Assembly (NCBI GenBank): GCA_014529385.2
Contig: CM043950.1
Location: 71,278,435-71,342,434, forward strand
Origin: Adiantum capillus-veneris
Lineage: Eukaryota > Streptophyta > Polypodiopsida > Polypodiales > Pteridaceae
Direction of reading: 5' to 3'
Length of the DNA: 64,000 nt
Positions 63,061 through 64,000 of this stretch are shown here, one piece after another. The position numbers and the translations under genes are program-made. The notes under the pieces were generated by a model. That model worked only from the letters and a program-made list of their open reading frames with translations, was not told the origin of the DNA and made no database searches. Position 1 is the stretch's first letter. Each line of letters starts with the position of its first letter.

Positions 63061-64000
63061 TATGAAAACAAGGTGAGCCCTACGAAGGGCCTAAAAACGC
63101 TAAAAGATAGATTTGGCTGGATCAGGAGAAAAGCCTACGCCTGCATACATTGCAAATGACCTAACAGAGAAAGAAGAAGAGCTTTTGCTAAGCTTGCTAA
63201 AAGAATACCGAGATATGTCTGCTTGGTTCTACAAGGATCTCAAGGGTGCTGATCCAGAAATCTGTCAACATACCATACCAATGAGAGATGATGTAAAACC
63301 AAGTAGACAAAGGCCATACACATATAACGAAAAATTTGCTAGCAAGATCAAAGAAGAGATTGAAAAGCTGAAGGAATCCAAATTCATTTATGAAATTGAA
63401 CACACAGATTAGGTGTCTCCAATTGTGGTAGTACCCAAGAAGAATGGAAAATTACGAGTGTGTGTCAATCTCAAGAAAGTGAATGTAGCTACCATTAGAG
63501 ACAACTTTCCTCTTCCAATCATTGAGTATGTGTTAGAATGACTTGTAAAAAAAGAAGCTTACAGCTTCTTAGATGGCTTTTCAGGATACAATCAACTTTT
63601 GGTTGACCCAAAAGATCAGCATAAAACTGCTTTTGCAATAGAATGGGGTATTTTTGGGTCAACTTTTGGTTGGCTCAAAAGATCAGCATAAAATTGCTTT
63701 TGCAACGGAATGGGGTATTTTTGCCTATCGGGTTATGCCTTTTGGGTTAACTAATGCTCCTGCCACCTTTCAAAGATTGATGAGCCATGCTTTTAAAGAA
63801 TATCTTAGGAAATTCTTGGAAGTATATATGGATGATCTATGCGTACATTCGTCAATCCGAGATGATAATTTTGAACACCTCAAAAAGGTATTCCAAAAAT
63901 ATAGACTTTATAGGATTTTCTTAAATCCTCAAAAGTGCACATTCATGGGTAGACAAGAAAAATTCTTGGACATATAGTGTCTAAAAATGGCATAGCTATT
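63061..64000 (+). pseudogene. Gypsy-C reverse transcriptase, first half, with 67-bp duplication
   Basis: Motifs: KPSRQRPYTYNEKFASKI, VVPKKNGKLRVCVNLKKVN, AYSFLDGFSGYNQLLVD (first Asp), then a 67-bp tandem duplication (about 63583-63716) that shifts the frame, YRVMPFGLTNAPATFQRL, and VYMDDLCVHSS (YMDD near 63824). A stop lies at 63410. The window ends inside the domain. Confidence 0.85.

Larger units (their letters stand above)
58397..64000 (+). mobile_element. Gypsy-C, 3' part, running off the window
   Basis: Gag, zinc knuckles, protease and the first half of reverse transcriptase follow in order on plus. Many stops and shifts show that this is an old copy, older than MULE-2 which sits inside it. 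The 3' LTR is not in the window. Confidence 0.85.

Overview
This is a nuclear segment of a large, repeat-rich land-plant genome. Reasons: an L1-type LINE whose ORF1 resembles the plant DUF4283 gag and whose ORF2 ends in a zf-RVT zinc motif, a Ty3/gypsy element with a second (archaeal-type) RNase H as in plant Tat-lineage elements, a Ty1/copia fragment, a MULE transposase with a SWIM zinc finger, and long CT/CA/TA microsatellites. A seedless plant such as a fern is my guess, but nothing here proves it. I see no housekeeping gene, rRNA, tRNA or CRISPR. Almost everything is mobile DNA, mostly broken, much of it nested.

Layout. (1) 1-21830, called MULE-1 here: a decayed MULE-type transposase with SWIM finger on the minus strand (1173-3685) and, pointing away from it, a decayed multi-exon gene on the plus strand (17666-21189) with a ParB-like N-terminal segment followed by a DNA methyltransferase-like segment. 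Between them lie a tandem pair of hairpin repeats (6338-7245), a full-length but decayed LINE (about 7470-14140), a minus-strand gypsy fragment (Gypsy-D, about 14560-16434) and a MITE-like inverted repeat (17202-17328). (2) 21830-23864: the 5' part of Gypsy-C, with four roughly 283-bp tandem repeats and the first codons of gag. (3) 23865-58386, MULE-2: a DNA transposon with about 70-bp terminal inverted repeats and a 10-bp target duplication, sitting inside the gag of Gypsy-C; the gag frame runs on through the duplication. It carries the same divergent pair as MULE-1: ParB-methyltransferase-like gene on minus, MULE-SWIM transposase on plus. Each gene was later split by a gypsy element: Gypsy-A (27151-37286) and Gypsy-B (41888-56053), both with 4-bp target duplications. 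Gypsy-B itself holds a solo LTR (41994-43010) in its 5' LTR and a copia fragment (about 48265-50690) in place of part of its reverse transcriptase. (4) 58397-64000: the rest of Gypsy-C (gag, protease, reverse transcriptase), running off the window.

How it fits together. Insertion order by nesting: Gypsy-C, then MULE-2, then Gypsy-A and Gypsy-B, then the copia fragment and the solo LTR. Without the two gypsy elements, MULE-2 is about 10.2 kb with two main divergent genes. Finding the same pair, in the same divergent orientation, in two clearly diverged copies suggests that the ParB-methyltransferase-like protein is regular cargo of this transposon family rather than a chance neighbour. The second notable system is a pair of related 70-72 codon ORFs placed in the 5' leader upstream of gag in both Gypsy-A (inside the LTR) and Gypsy-B (between LTR and gag); I recognise no known family for them.

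All family calls come from reading motifs by eye; exon borders are approximate.
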